This document shows positions 63,211-64,000 of a stretch of DNA of 64,000 bases, piece by piece (the first letter of the stretch is position 1; each line of letters starts with the position of its first letter). Made by a program: the position numbers and the translations under genes. Below the pieces are notes generated by a model. It did not search any database, was not told the DNA's origin, and saw only the letters and a program-made list of their open reading frames with translations. Source of the DNA: JAUZRW01 sp034437755 (GTDB lineage: Bacteria > Chloroflexota > Anaerolineae > Aggregatilineales > Phototrophicaceae); NCBI GenBank assembly GCA_034437755.1, contig DAOTTV010000005.1, positions 1 through 64,000 on the forward strand, read 5' to 3'.

Positions 63211-64000
63211 TCACTGGTTCTGGCGGCGCGACCACAAGACCCCGAAACCAGTGAACAATAAGCCGAAGGGCAAGAGGAACAGCACGACGAAGCCCGCACG
63301 ACTCAAGTCTTGATCGTCGAGCGTGATCGCGGCTTCTTGGTCGGTGGGTGTTGCCTGAATGCTCGCCAGTTGCCCGACGAAATCATCATAATTCGCCGAC
63401 CAGAAGATCGCCTGTCGCGCTAGCGAGACGTTGACAATGCTCGATCCGAAGGCGTTGGCGTAGTTGTTCAAGATCAGATCGACACCGCCACTGACGACGA
63501 CGCGCGCGCCGGTCGCGCTATTTTCGACCGCGACGACCACCGGCAATTGACCGGCCGGCTCGCCGGCTTGCTGTTGCAAGAGCGCGTTCAGGTCTTCGTT
63601 GCTCTGTGCAGATTCGAAGTTGGGTGCGGGCACGCTATAGGCATCGCCACTGGTCTGCACGAGGACATCGACCGTCACGTTATCGGGCAGGGTCTCTGCA
63701 ATTTCGATCGAATGCCCGCGCAGGGCAACGTCGCCGCCGGTCGCGTTGGCGGTGATCGGATGCGGTTGCAGATCAGAGAACAGGAACAACAAGCCCTGCT
63801 GGACGACGTTGTTAGGGTCAACCACGAAATCGTTACGCACGCGCACGCCGAAGCTCTCCCACATATAATCGTTGAAGGTCTCGCCCGTCGCTAGCACCGG
63901 CGCACCCGATGGACTGAAGCTCGCGAGCAAGAACAGATCACCGCCCGTATCGAGATAGTTGAGGATCGGTTGCATCACGTCATCCGGCAGGACTTCCACG
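63211..64000 (-). CDS. GldG-like ABC-associated protein, C-terminal part (runs off the window)
   Basis: The visible 263 residues are the C-terminal part of a protein that begins beyond the right edge. They show LLASFSPSGAPVLATG-type strands, a domain with LLFLFSDLQPHPITANATGG (near 70) and a single transmembrane helix near the end (about 238-256) followed by RRQNQ. This matches GldG-like auxiliary proteins of gliding/ABC-type transport systems, which have an extracytoplasmic domain held by terminal helices. The call is by pattern. Neighbouring ATPase and permease genes would be expected outside the window. Confidence 0.75.
   Translation of the reverse strand, partial: VEVLPDDVMQPILNYLDTGGDLFLLASFSPSGAPVLATGETFNDYMWESFGVRVRNDFVVDPNNVVQQGLLFLFSDLQPHPITANATGGDVALRGHSIEIAETLPDNVTVDVLVQTSGDAYSVPAPNFESAQSNEDLNALLQQQAGEPAGQLPVVVAVENSATGARVVVSGGVDLILNNYANAFGSSIVNVSLARQAIFWSANYDDFVGQLASIQATPTDQEAAITLDDQDLSRAGFVVLFLLPFGLLFTGFGVLWSRRQNQ

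Overview
The window is 64 kb of a GC-rich bacterial chromosome (by eye in the mid to high 50s percent GC) with about 58 protein genes, no rRNA or tRNA gene that I could recognise, no CRISPR array and no intact insertion sequence. The gene families together suggest Chloroflexota, probably an Anaerolineae-type lineage: a citrate synthase fused to a MerR-type helix-turn-helix, NurA with a HAS-barrel protein, a ParB-like regulator, DUF6285 and DUF4230 proteins, roadblock proteins, many exported proteins of unknown function, and few outer-membrane markers. This taxonomic call is inference.

Layout. 0.1-7 kb: a minus-strand sensory cluster (CheB, CheY-like receiver, RsbT-like ATPase fold, CheW, receiver-roadblock protein, MBL hydrolase) followed upstream by a two-domain glycosyltransferase fusion. 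7-14 kb, plus strand: [4Fe-4S] uracil-DNA glycosylase, a large HerA-type P-loop ATPase with a Gln/Asn/Pro/Gly repeat region, two tandem paralogous membrane proteins, gluconokinase and a lipoprotein. 14-19 kb, minus strand: HTH-citrate synthase, DUF6285 protein, an unknown, then an overlapping HAS-barrel/NurA pair. 19-25 kb: a degenerate alpha/beta hydrolase, an SDR, a CoxE-type VWA protein, a GlnQ-like ATPase with an N-terminal membrane domain, an FHA protein and a roadblock protein. 25-39 kb: a cAMP-phosphodiesterase-like phosphoesterase, a secreted 5'-nucleotidase, an FAD oxidoreductase, several exported or membrane unknowns, a MoxR ATPase, a PIG-L deacetylase, a GNAT protein, a DICT-PAS histidine kinase and a LexA-type HTH protein. 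39-43 kb: two overlapping class III cyclase genes. 43-50 kb: SurE, a ParB-like regulator, a TrpC-like protein without catalytic residues, GatC, a receiver with a degenerate GGDEF domain, a MalY/PatB aminotransferase and a DUF4230 protein. 50-64 kb: a MacB/FtsX permease, a tiny basic ORF, VanW, GreA, PepF, a WcaJ-like sugar transferase, a GT4 glycosyltransferase, an LCP protein and the end of a GldG-like gene.

Cell-envelope polysaccharide work recurs: the GT9-GT26 fusion, the WcaJ-like initiator, the GT4 enzyme, LCP and VanW. Signalling is the other theme: chemosensory parts without CheA, CheR or a receptor, two roadblock proteins, FHA, a histidine kinase, several receivers and cyclic-nucleotide enzymes. 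Much of it is made of proteins whose expected catalytic or phosphorylation residues are replaced.

The strongest unusual observation is the cyclase pair. One protein keeps the two metal-binding Asp residues but lacks the transition-state Asn/Arg; its overlapping partner has lost metal residues but keeps Lys/Thr/Asn/Arg. Together they would form one complete site, as in the C1/C2 halves of animal adenylyl cyclases. A second genome-scale feature is a family of short non-coding elements bordered by inverted copies of CTGAGTAGTTAC, found in several complete and partial copies, some nested or abutting genes.
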